From Dermatophilaceae bacterium Sec6.4 (GTDB lineage: Bacteria; Actinomycetota; Actinomycetes; Actinomycetales; Dermatophilaceae), in NCBI GenBank assembly GCA_039636865.1, contig CP144172.1:1798001-1862000 (forward strand): a stretch of 64,000 bases of DNA. Reading direction: 5' to 3'. Below, piece by piece: positions 35,774-43,262 of this stretch. Made by a program: the position numbers and the translations under genes. A model generated the notes under the pieces. That model saw only the letters and a program-made list of their open reading frames with translations, had not been told where the DNA came from and made no database searches. The stretch's first letter is position 1, and every line of letters begins with the position of its first letter.

Positions 35774-37208
35774 TGTCGTCCCAGCTCGGAACGCTGGGTC
35801 GCCCGGATCGAGCAGCACCGGGACGGCTGGGCGGCGTCGGGCGCTCGCCAGCCTCCGGTTCTGCTGCCGGTACCGCCTGCTCGGACTGCTCGGACTGCTC
35901 GGACTGCACTGGATTTTCGGCAGTGTGATCGGTGTCGGCGACGTCATCTTGCACCACCTCGTCCTGTTCCTCGTCCTGCGCATCGTGCTCCGCCGCGGCA
36001 TCGTTGTTCGGCGTCCCGCTGTCCGGGTCGTTGCTCGAACTGATGGCGGGAAGATCGTCGTCGTCACGTTCGCTGCCCGAGACGTCGGCTCCAGCGGTCG
36101 CGGGGAGTTCGCCGGTCGGAACAGCGCGGAACAAATCGACTGTTCCGGTGACGGGGTCGTGGCCCAACTCCTGCACGGTGGGCTTGTTCACCTCGGCGGT
36201 GGCGTCGTCCGACCCGCCGTCGTGACCTTCACCTGCACCGGCAGTTGAATCTGCCGGGCTCCCGTCACCTGTGCGGTGCGAGTCCAGCAGCTCCGCGGAT
36301 ATGGGCCCATCGTGAGGTCGGGTCGGGGGGACCCGTCGGTTGCGTGCCCGCCGCCCGCGCGAACGCGCCTGCATCGCCGAGACGAGATCCACCGGTTCCG
36401 CACTCTCGGTCACGCCGCCTTCGGCTTCCACGTCGAAGACCTTCACCGGGCGCGCAGGGGTCTGGACCGATCCACCCTGACTTCGTTCGTCCTCACCGAG
36501 CCAGCGTGCCTCGTCATCAATGGGGGACAGCGAGCGTGTTGCCGGGCGGAAGTCCCAGGAAGCCTCCCGCGCACGACCGCCCGCGCTGAACCGGCATACG
36601 ACGACCCACCCGCGGCCGGCACGACGCGATGCGTCCCACTGCACGGAGGCGGCGTCGACTCCGCGATCCTGCAGGCGGGCCGCTATCCGGTCGCCGACGG
36701 TGCTGGCCGAGTGGCCGGAGGCGGCGCCGACCGGCAGGTCCTGCACCAGGCCGGCGATGTAGGACCGCTCGGCTTCGATCGGTGCGGCGTACCGCTCCAC
36801 CTTTGCCAGCTCCCAGTCGGCTGCCGCGGCCACGTGAGTAACGGAGTGGCCGGCGCGCAGGAGCTCCTGGACGGCCCGTGGCGTCACCAGCTCACCAGGC
36901 GGCAGCATCGGGACGTCGCGGACCTGCTGCGCAGGTGTGACAGCGGTCGCGAAAGCCGTTGCGGGTGGGACGGCCACCGGACGCAGGGCCCGATCCTCCG
37001 AGGCACTTGCACGGTTACCCGAGCTGTCGGCGTCGGTTCCGGGGTTCGGGCCGCGCTCGCTGTCCAGATCGCCCAGGTCGGACTGATCCCGCAGTGTCGC
37101 GAGCGAAGATCGCAGCAGGTCGGTGACCGGCAACGCGAACTCTTCGCCGTCATCGTCGACCAACTGCAGATCGGCACCATCGATTCCGGTCACCTGTAGG
37201 TACCGCAT
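35742..37208 (-). CDS. sepH: Septation protein SepH
   Basis: Cell-division protein of 488 residues (DUF3071) that in Streptomyces and mycobacteria promotes FtsZ assembly. The N-terminal conserved domain begins MRYLQVTGIDGADLQLVDDDGEEFALP, with a helix-turn-helix at about 110-140 (TPRAVQELLRAGHSVTHVAAAADWELAKVERYA). A long acidic low-complexity linker contains a SEQSEQSEQ run. The C-terminal motif SVPSWDDIMFGGRRGRD is the typical SepH end. The start was placed at the conserved MRYL rather than an upstream in-frame ATG. The 3' end overlaps the convergent MFS gene. Confidence 0.9.
   Translation of the reverse strand: MRYLQVTGIDGADLQLVDDDGEEFALPVTDLLRSSLATLRDQSDLGDLDSERGPNPGTDADSSGNRASASEDRALRPVAVPPATAFATAVTPAQQVRDVPMLPPGELVTPRAVQELLRAGHSVTHVAAAADWELAKVERYAAPIEAERSYIAGLVQDLPVGAASGHSASTVGDRIAARLQDRGVDAASVQWDASRRAGRGWVVVCRFSAGGRAREASWDFRPATRSLSPIDDEARWLGEDERSQGGSVQTPARPVKVFDVEAEGGVTESAEPVDLVSAMQARSRGRRARNRRVPPTRPHDGPISAELLDSHRTGDGSPADSTAGAGEGHDGGSDDATAEVNKPTVQELGHDPVTGTVDLFRAVPTGELPATAGADVSGSERDDDDLPAISSSNDPDSGTPNNDAAAEHDAQDEEQDEVVQDDVADTDHTAENPVQSEQSEQSEQAVPAAEPEAGERPTPPSRPGAARSGRPSVPSWDDIMFGGRRGRD
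35877..35903 (-). repeat. 9-bp tandem repeat inside sepH
   Basis: Three identical copies of CTGCTCGGA (plus-strand sense) encode Ser-Glu-Gln repeats in the disordered SepH linker. In-frame slippage here would change linker length without disrupting the protein. Confidence 0.85.
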
Positions 37209-37327
37209 CGCTCGTCCTGCCTCTCGGAGTCCTGGAGTTCGCAGAATGCCACGATCTCGGTGCGCACCATGCATGGGCACGCCGACCTCCCGCACGTGCG
37301 CAGCACCCGACGCGCGACACTTAGCGT

Positions 37328-38632
37328 ATGAGTTCGCCGATTGCCGATCCAGAACCCGCCGAGCCGAGCACCCCCCGCCAACCCGATGCCGACCAAGCAG
37401 ACGGGTCTACGACTCCTCCCACAGCCGGGGACCCAGTAGGCACAGAAGGCGCGGGAGGTAGGGAAGGCTCAGTCAGCGACGAGGTGTTGCGGGCGGCTCT
37501 CGAGCCGGTCGCGCAGACCGGCTCTGCGGCCGAACTGGCCGCCCTCGAGCCGTACGACACCATCGTGCTGCTCTCCTTCGGGGGGCCTGAGGGTGTCGAC
37601 GAGGTCATGCCGTTCCTACGCCGGGTGACGGCCGGTCGCGGCATCCCTGATGAGCGGCTGGCGTCGGTGGCCACGCATTACTACGACTTCGGCGGTGTCA
37701 GCCCGATCAACGGTCAGTGTCGCGAGTTGCAAGCTGCCCTGCACGGTGAGTTGCGCCGCAGAGGCATCGCGACGCCGGTGCTGTGGGGTAACCGCAACGG
37801 AGAGCCGTTCCTGGTCGACACGCTGCGCGAGGCATACGACGGCGGTGCCCGGCGGGTGCTGGTCGTGACCACGAGCGCGTACTCCTGTTACAGCTCCTGC
37901 CGTCAGTACCGCGAGGACATCGCCGCCGCGCAGCTGCAGTTGCGCGACGAGGGTCGCGAGCTGAGCATCGACAAGATCCGCCCGTACGCAGCCCATCCGA
38001 GCTTTTCCAGGGTCAACACGCGGCTCGTAACCGATGCGGTGCGCGCTATCGAGCAGCCCGACGACGACAAGCTGCGCCTGGTTTTTGTCACCCATTCCAT
38101 CCCGGAAGCCATGGACGACACCTCAGGCCCGGGCGACGGCGACGGCAACCTGTACGAGCAGCAGCACGATGAGATCGCTCACGTCATCATGGACGAAGCG
38201 GGCATTACGTTGGATCGCGATCTGAAGGGCGCGCTGGTCTACTGCTCGCGGTCGGGCGCGCCTGGCCAGCCGTGGTTGGAGCCCGACGTCAATGATCACC
38301 TGCGCACCCTGGCAGCTGCCGGCATCACCGACGTGGTGGTGGCCCCGATCGGATTCGTGTCCGATCACATGGAGGTCAAGTACGACCTGGACACTGAGGC
38401 CCGTGAGACGGCGGACGAGCTCGGACTGCGCATGGTTCGGGTGCCCACGGTGGGTATTGACGCGGAGTTCGTCAGCGGTCTGATCGATCTGACGCAGGAA
38501 CGCGCGGCGGTGGCGCGCGGAGAGCAGATCGTGCCGGCAGCGTGGCCGGGCGCGGCGATGCCGCCGGTGTGCGCCCCCGGTTGCTGCCCCAACCTGCGAA
38601 TCTCCAAACCGGCCGCCTGCGGCAGCGACTGA
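37328..38632 (+). CDS. cpfC: Coproporphyrin III ferrochelatase
   Basis: A 434-residue iron chelatase of the actinobacterial coproporphyrin-dependent haem pathway. The core starts near residue 76 (YDTIVLLSFGGPEGVDEVMPFLRRV) and contains HYYDFGGVSPINGQ, TSAYSCYSSCRQYREDI, FVTHSIPEAMDD and PIGFVSDHMEVKYDLD. The C-terminus has CAPGCC followed by a late cysteine, consistent with the [2Fe-2S] ligands reported for the M. tuberculosis enzyme. The first ~70 residues are a Pro/Asp/Gly-rich extension absent from most relatives; no alternative start was found within it. Stop and next start overlap (TGATG). Confidence 0.92.
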   Translation: MSSPIADPEPAEPSTPRQPDADQADGSTTPPTAGDPVGTEGAGGREGSVSDEVLRAALEPVAQTGSAAELAALEPYDTIVLLSFGGPEGVDEVMPFLRRVTAGRGIPDERLASVATHYYDFGGVSPINGQCRELQAALHGELRRRGIATPVLWGNRNGEPFLVDTLREAYDGGARRVLVVTTSAYSCYSSCRQYREDIAAAQLQLRDEGRELSIDKIRPYAAHPSFSRVNTRLVTDAVRAIEQPDDDKLRLVFVTHSIPEAMDDTSGPGDGDGNLYEQQHDEIAHVIMDEAGITLDRDLKGALVYCSRSGAPGQPWLEPDVNDHLRTLAAAGITDVVVAPIGFVSDHMEVKYDLDTEARETADELGLRMVRVPTVGIDAEFVSGLIDLTQERAAVARGEQIVPAAWPGAAMPPVCAPGCCPNLRISKPAACGSD

Positions 38633-39552
38633 TGGCAGCGGACCCCGAAGACCTGAAAATGAGCGGCACCCCGATGCATGACGCCGTGACACCGGATGAG
38701 TCGAGCATCGGATTCATCACGGGGGCGACCGCTGAAATGTCTCAGGAGCTACTGGTCGAGCTGGAGCAGATTGCCTGCGACCTGGCGGTGGCGGCCGGGC
38801 GACTGATCGTTGACGAGCGTCCTGAGGGCCTCGGTGTAGCGGCCACCAAATCCAGTGATACCGACGTCGTCACCGTGATGGATCAACGCAGTGAGGCGTT
38901 CCTGCACCAACGACTCGCCGAGCTGCGACCCGATGACGGGCTGATGGGTGAGGAGGGAGCCAGCAGTCAGGGCACCTCCGGCATCACGTGGGTGGTCGAT
39001 CCCATCGACGGAACCGTCAACTACCTGTACGAGATCCCGGCATACGCCGTGTCGATCGCAGCGTGCGTGGGCGACGTCACGACCGTCGGCGGATGGCGCA
39101 CGGTGGCCGGTGCGGTGTACAACCCGGTGACGGATGAGCTCTTCCACGCGCGGTCCGGAGGCGGCGCGATCCTGCGTCAGGGCGAGCGGGTGCACCGTTT
39201 GACGGTCAGTTCTGAGCGCGAACTGGGCCACGCGTTGACGGGGACCGGCTTCGGTTATGACTCCGCGAAGCGCACGCGGCAGGGTGACATCGTGGCGCAG
39301 ATCGTGGGCCAGGTCCGCGACCTGCGACGGATCGGCAGTGCCGCGCTCGACCTGTGCTTCGTGGGGGCCGGGCGGCTCGATGTGTACTACGAGTCCGGGC
39401 TCAACCCGTGGGATCAGGCCGCCGGACAGTTGGTCGTCACCGAGGCCGGGGGCGTCGTGCAGGGCCGCGGATCGGACGCGCCGAACAAGGACCTCGTGGT
39501 CGCCGGACCGGTACTTCTGGTGGACGCATTGAAGGCTCTCCTGAACGCGTGA
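38632..39552 (+). CDS. Inositol-monophosphatase family protein
   Basis: A 306-residue Mg-dependent phosphatase of the IMPase/FBPase fold. The metal-binding motifs are GEEGAS, DPIDGTVNYLYEIP and NPWDQAAGQLVVTEAGG. Family members hydrolyse inositol-1-phosphate, histidinol phosphate or related sugar phosphates. The M. tuberculosis homologue in this neighbourhood is SuhB (Rv2701c), so inositol phosphate is the best guess. The ATG overlaps the ferrochelatase stop; a later ATG a few codons in is possible because the first ~30 residues are not conserved. Confidence 0.88.
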   Translation: MAADPEDLKMSGTPMHDAVTPDESSIGFITGATAEMSQELLVELEQIACDLAVAAGRLIVDERPEGLGVAATKSSDTDVVTVMDQRSEAFLHQRLAELRPDDGLMGEEGASSQGTSGITWVVDPIDGTVNYLYEIPAYAVSIAACVGDVTTVGGWRTVAGAVYNPVTDELFHARSGGGAILRQGERVHRLTVSSERELGHALTGTGFGYDSAKRTRQGDIVAQIVGQVRDLRRIGSAALDLCFVGAGRLDVYYESGLNPWDQAAGQLVVTEAGGVVQGRGSDAPNKDLVVAGPVLLVDALKALLNA

Positions 39553-39669
39553 CATCGGTCGGGAATGACCCCGGTTGTGGACGCGTTCTTCGGGTAAGTA
39601 ACAATTCCCCCGCACCGCGTCCCGATCGGACCGGTTGCGCGCGCGAATCACCTGGAGAGGGCACGAAGC

Positions 39670-39969
39670 ATGGCGACCGACTACGACGCCCCACGCAAGA
39701 CCGATGACGACCTCAGCGAAGACTCCATCGAGGAGCTGAAATCACGACGGGTCGACAAAAACGCCGCGAGCGTCGATGTCGACGAAACAGAGCAGGCCGA
39801 CGGCTTTGAACTGCCTGGTGCGGACCTGTCCGGCGAAGAGCTGTCAGTGCAGGTGATTCCGCGTCAAGCGGATGAGTTCACCTGCTCCCGCTGCTTCCTG
39901 GTGCACCATCGCAGCCAGCTGGTCAGTGAAGTCGCCGGGCTGCCTGTCTGCAGTGAATGCGCTGCCTGA
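39670..39969 (+). CDS. DUF4193 family protein
   Basis: A 99-residue acidic protein with a C-terminal zinc-ribbon-like motif CSRCFLVHHRSQLVSEVAGLPVCSEC. The opening MATDYDAPRKTDDDLSEDSIEELKSRR is a hallmark of DUF4193, which is found across actinobacteria (M. tuberculosis Rv2699c). Function unknown. Strong Shine-Dalgarno GGAGAGGG is present upstream of the ATG, and the gene has its own 117-bp leader region, suggesting separate, high expression. Confidence 0.85.
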   Translation: MATDYDAPRKTDDDLSEDSIEELKSRRVDKNAASVDVDETEQADGFELPGADLSGEELSVQVIPRQADEFTCSRCFLVHHRSQLVSEVAGLPVCSECAA

Positions 39970-39984
39970 CCTGATGATGGGGCT

Positions 39985-40458
39985 GTGACGTCGCTGCCCG
40001 TCCGGATCGTTCGACTCGATACCGGGCTGCAGCTTCCGTCGTATGCCCGGCCGGGTGACGCGGGGATGGATCTGCTTGCGCGGACCGGTCTCACGATCGC
40101 GCCGGGCCACCGGGCGTTGATCGCGACCGGGATCGCCGTGCAGCTTCCGGACGGGTATGCCGCCTTCGTGCATCCCCGGTCCGGCCTGGCTGCCCGGCAC
40201 GGGATCTCGATCGTCAACGCACCAGGGGTCATAGACTCCGGATTCCGCGGCGAGATCCAGGTGATTCTGGTCAATCTCGATCCGAGAGAGTCATTCTCGT
40301 TCCATCGTGGGGACCGCATTGCCCAGCTGGTCGTCCAACGCGTCGAAACGGTGAGCTGGATCGAAGCGGACTCGTTGACCTCCAGTGAGCGCGGCAACGC
40401 CGGGCACGGGTCAACTGGTGGTTTCTCCGGTGCAGCATCGCGGGATACCGTGCGCTGA
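39985..40458 (+). CDS. dut: dUTP diphosphatase
   Basis: Trimeric dUTPase of 157 residues converting dUTP to dUMP and PPi. Its five motifs are clear: ARPGDAGMDLLA, HPRSGLAARHGI, GVIDSGFRGEIQVILVN, GDRIAQLVVQRV and the C-terminal GHGSTGGFS arm that closes over the nucleotide. A GTG start lies 16 bp after the DUF4193 stop. Gene order DUF4193-dut-DUF3710 is the same as in M. tuberculosis. Confidence 0.95.
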   Translation: MTSLPVRIVRLDTGLQLPSYARPGDAGMDLLARTGLTIAPGHRALIATGIAVQLPDGYAAFVHPRSGLAARHGISIVNAPGVIDSGFRGEIQVILVNLDPRESFSFHRGDRIAQLVVQRVETVSWIEADSLTSSERGNAGHGSTGGFSGAASRDTVR

Positions 40459-40487
40459 CACCATTTCGAGGAAGGGACGTAGCAGCT

Positions 40488-41402
40488 GTGGGCATCTTCC
40501 GCCGCAAGGCGCAGGAAGACAGTCGGAGCGTGACGCAGGCTGACGCGGCCGTGGATGCGGACGAGATCACGGATCCGGACGAGGTCATCGATGCGGACGA
40601 GGCGGTCGACGACGATCAGTCCGAGGTCGTCGACGGTGCAGCTGGTGATGCTGGTGTCGACGGCCCCGGGGCCGGCACCGAACATGCCGCTGCAGATATC
40701 GATACGCAGTACACCCGACTGCCGCGGCCCTTCGACCTGGACCGGACCCAGGGTCCGTTCGACCGTTCCGAAGTCGATGAGCTGGGTGACCGGCTTGATT
40801 TCGGTGCGCTCGCTGTGCAACCGGTCGCGGGTATGGAGTTGCGCCTGGACCTTGATGAGGCCACTGGCAGCATCACCGGGCTGACAGCGGTCCTCGGGAA
40901 TTCGGCCGCTCAGGTGCAGGTGTTCGCTGCGCCCAAGAGCAGCGGCATCTGGGACGACATCCGTGATGAGATCGCAGACGGACTGATCACCGGCGGTGGC
41001 AGTGCCACCGAACAGCGCGGCCCGCTGGGTATCGAGTTGGCCGTGCGCATCCCGTCTCGCGATGCAAGTGGCCGGACGACCTATTCTGCCGCGAGATTCG
41101 CCGGGGTCGACGGCCCGCGGTGGTTCTTGCGCGCGGTGTATTCAGGGGCGGCGGCAACCGATGAGGAAGCGGCGGCTGCGCTGCTGATGTTCATCCGTAA
41201 CGTCGTGGTGCTGCGCGGATCTGCGGCCCGCGCGCCGCGGGAGTTACTGGAGCTGAAGGTGCCCGAGTCGCTCATCGAGGCAGCCGAGCAGGAGGCTGCC
41301 GACGCAGCGGACAACGGTAGTGGCACAGACAGCGCGGACAGCGAAGACATTGAGTCTTTCAAGCCGTTCGAGCGCGGGCCCGAAATCACCGAGGTCCGCT
41401 GA
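40488..41402 (+). CDS. DUF3710 family protein
   Basis: A 304-residue protein homologous to M. tuberculosis Rv2696c. The opening MGIFRRK is followed by a highly acidic region (about 20-75), then the conserved domain (RPFDLDRTQGPFDRSEVDELGDRLDFGALAV ... RWFLRAVYSGAAATDEEAAAALLMFIRNVVVLRG). The family is restricted to actinobacteria and has no known function. GTG start. The TGA overlaps the ATG of the OB-fold gene (TGATG). Confidence 0.85.
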   Translation: MGIFRRKAQEDSRSVTQADAAVDADEITDPDEVIDADEAVDDDQSEVVDGAAGDAGVDGPGAGTEHAAADIDTQYTRLPRPFDLDRTQGPFDRSEVDELGDRLDFGALAVQPVAGMELRLDLDEATGSITGLTAVLGNSAAQVQVFAAPKSSGIWDDIRDEIADGLITGGGSATEQRGPLGIELAVRIPSRDASGRTTYSAARFAGVDGPRWFLRAVYSGAAATDEEAAAALLMFIRNVVVLRGSAARAPRELLELKVPESLIEAAEQEAADAADNGSGTDSADSEDIESFKPFERGPEITEVR

Positions 41403-41785
41403 TGGGGGCGGCGTCGTCGTTGCGTGATGCGGCGCGGCGCTTCTCCCGCTCATCGGCGGCGATGGAAGCTGACGAGCTGCGTGATGCAGCGAGTAAGCAC
41501 GGCGGTACGCCGATCGAGGCCTGCCGTGACGGGCAGATCGCGGGGTGTTGCGGCACAGTGCGTTACACGAGCCTTCGACCACGCACTGATTCGGTACCGA
41601 GTTTCGTCGTGGGGTTGGACGACGGTACGCGGATGATGCAACTGATCTGGCTGGGCCGTCGCAGCATCGCCGGGGTCGAGCCTGGGGTCTACCTCACCGT
41701 CAAGGGCAGGGTGCTGCATCGGCGTGGTGTGCCGACGATCTTCAACCCGGAGTACGAGATCAAACCGTCCGCCGACCTGGGCTGA
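41402..41785 (+). CDS. OB-fold nucleic-acid-binding protein
   Basis: A 127-residue protein with an OB-fold like that of RecG/tRNA-anticodon domains (CCGTVRYTSLRPRTDSVPSFVVGLDDGTRMMQLIWLGRRSIAGVEPGVYLTVKGRV). It corresponds to Rv2694c, downstream of the DUF3710 gene. It probably binds single-stranded nucleic acid; the partner is unknown. In many actinobacteria a DUF3159 membrane protein gene follows, but here the next gene is the convergent ceoC 30 bp on. Confidence 0.8.
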   Translation: MGAASSLRDAARRFSRSSAAMEADELRDAASKHGGTPIEACRDGQIAGCCGTVRYTSLRPRTDSVPSFVVGLDDGTRMMQLIWLGRRSIAGVEPGVYLTVKGRVLHRRGVPTIFNPEYEIKPSADLG

Positions 41786-41815
41786 GGGTCGCAATCTCGC
41801 GGGAGCGGCGCGGCA

Positions 41816-42508
41816 CTAGAGCGAGTCGAGGGCGCGGATATCGGTGACGTCGCGGCCGGTGAGGGCCGTCGCGAGCTCGGATTCAGCGGCTGTAGTGGCG
41901 ATGAAGAGCAATTCGTCCAGGCCCTCGATGGGCTCGGTGCGGGTGGGCACGATGGGGCGTCCGTCGCGGATGATGCCGACGAGCACGCAATCAGGCGGCA
42001 GATCCAGCGTGCCTGCAGTGCGTCCGGCGGCGGGGCTGCCGGACGGGATCGTGATCTCGACCATGGTGGCTTTGCCCTGCTGGAACTGGAAGAGGCGCAC
42101 CAGATCTCCGACACTGACCGCTTCCTCGACCAGAGCCGTCATGATCCGTGGGGTCGACACGGCGACATCCACTCCCCACGCCTCGTCGAACATCCACTCG
42201 TTCTTTGGATTGTTGACCCGGCCGACGGTTCGAGCGACACCGAATTCGGTCTTGGCGAGCAGCGATACGACGAGGTTGACCTTGTCGTCGCCGGTGGCGC
42301 AGACGACGACGTCGCAGTCCTGCAACGAAGCTTCTGTCAACGTGCTGATCTCGCAGGCATCGGCCAACAACCAGGACGCTTCCGGTAACGATGCAGTGCG
42401 GTCGTCCTCGGCGTACTTGTCGATGAGCAGCACCTGGTGACCGTTGTGGATCAGTTCGCGGGCGATCGAGCGGCCGACACTGCCCGCTCCGACGACGACG
42501 ACGCGCAT
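41816..42508 (-). CDS. ceoC: TrkA-type potassium channel/transport regulator (CeoC-like)
   Basis: A 230-residue cytoplasmic RCK protein: RCK_N Rossmann domain with GAGSVGRS (NAD/ATP binding), followed by an RCK_C domain (about 140-225, VEITIPSGSPAAGRT...LLFIAT). It gates K+ uptake through a membrane partner. It lies 11 bp downstream of the second RCK gene on the same strand, matching ceoB-ceoC of M. tuberculosis. Confidence 0.88.
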   Translation of the reverse strand: MRVVVVGAGSVGRSIARELIHNGHQVLLIDKYAEDDRTASLPEASWLLADACEISTLTEASLQDCDVVVCATGDDKVNLVVSLLAKTEFGVARTVGRVNNPKNEWMFDEAWGVDVAVSTPRIMTALVEEAVSVGDLVRLFQFQQGKATMVEITIPSGSPAAGRTAGTLDLPPDCVLVGIIRDGRPIVPTRTEPIEGLDELLFIATTAAESELATALTGRDVTDIRALDSL

Positions 42509-42519
42509 GGTGGTGACTC

Positions 42520-43185
42520 CTACAACTCTGCCGGTCGGGGTGCGGCCAGGATGTGCTCGATGTCTTCTCGACGGTTGTTCTCGATGAGGACCTGCAACTG
42601 GTCGCCTTCCTGAAGCACCGTGTCGACGCTGGGAAGTCTGCCGTCACCGAGACGGGTGAAATACCCCACCCGTACGCCGGACGCGTTCTCGATGGCGCGC
42701 AGGGTGGTGCCGACCCAGCTGATGTGGGGTTCGATGTCCAGCAGACTGATCTTGCCGCTGGGGTCCACGTGTAATGGGCTCGCGCCCTGCGGCAACAGCC
42801 GCCGCAGCACCTGATCGGCGGTCCAGCGCACCGTCGCGACGGTGGGGATCCCCAGACGCTGGTAGATCTCGGCGCGGCCAGGGTCGTAGATGCGCGCCAC
42901 GACGTGCTCCACGTCGAAAGTCTCCCGAGCGACCCGGGCAGACAGGATATTCGAATTGTCACCGCTGCTCACCGCTGCGAACGCGTATGCGCCGCGTAGA
43001 TTTGCTCGCTCAAGTGTGTCGCGGTCGAAGCCGATACCGGTAATGCGGCGCCCGTCGAAGCTGGGTCCGAGCCTGCGGAATGCCGCCTCATCGTGATCGA
43101 TGATTGTCACTTCGTGCCCGTGGCCCTGCAGGCCGATGGCGAGTGTCGAGCCGACGCGTCCGCATCCCATGATCACGAAGTGCAC
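42520..43185 (-). CDS. ceoB: TrkA-type potassium channel/transport regulator (CeoB-like)
   Basis: A 221-residue RCK protein with GCGRVGSTLA (8-17), acidic D31 following the second beta strand, and a C-terminal RCK_C domain (LDIEPHISWVGTTLRAIE...GDQLQVLIENN). It pairs with the CeoC-like protein downstream. It is divergent from the KimA-like permease gene, with 77 bp between the starts, so K+ functions are clustered here. Confidence 0.88.
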   Translation of the reverse strand: MHFVIMGCGRVGSTLAIGLQGHGHEVTIIDHDEAAFRRLGPSFDGRRITGIGFDRDTLERANLRGAYAFAAVSSGDNSNILSARVARETFDVEHVVARIYDPGRAEIYQRLGIPTVATVRWTADQVLRRLLPQGASPLHVDPSGKISLLDIEPHISWVGTTLRAIENASGVRVGYFTRLGDGRLPSVDTVLQEGDQLQVLIENNRREDIEHILAAPRPAEL

Positions 43186-43262
43186 GTAGGCGACGCTACC
43201 GGAACTTCTTCAGCAAACACTCATCTCGTCCTGCTTCTGCTTCATGCCTAGACTCATCGCTT

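Noticed and set aside
43186..43262. c-di-AMP (ydaO) riboswitch before the KimA-like gene
   Set aside because: The 77-bp divergent gap is too short and shows no such fold; a -10 lies 8 nt from the GTG.
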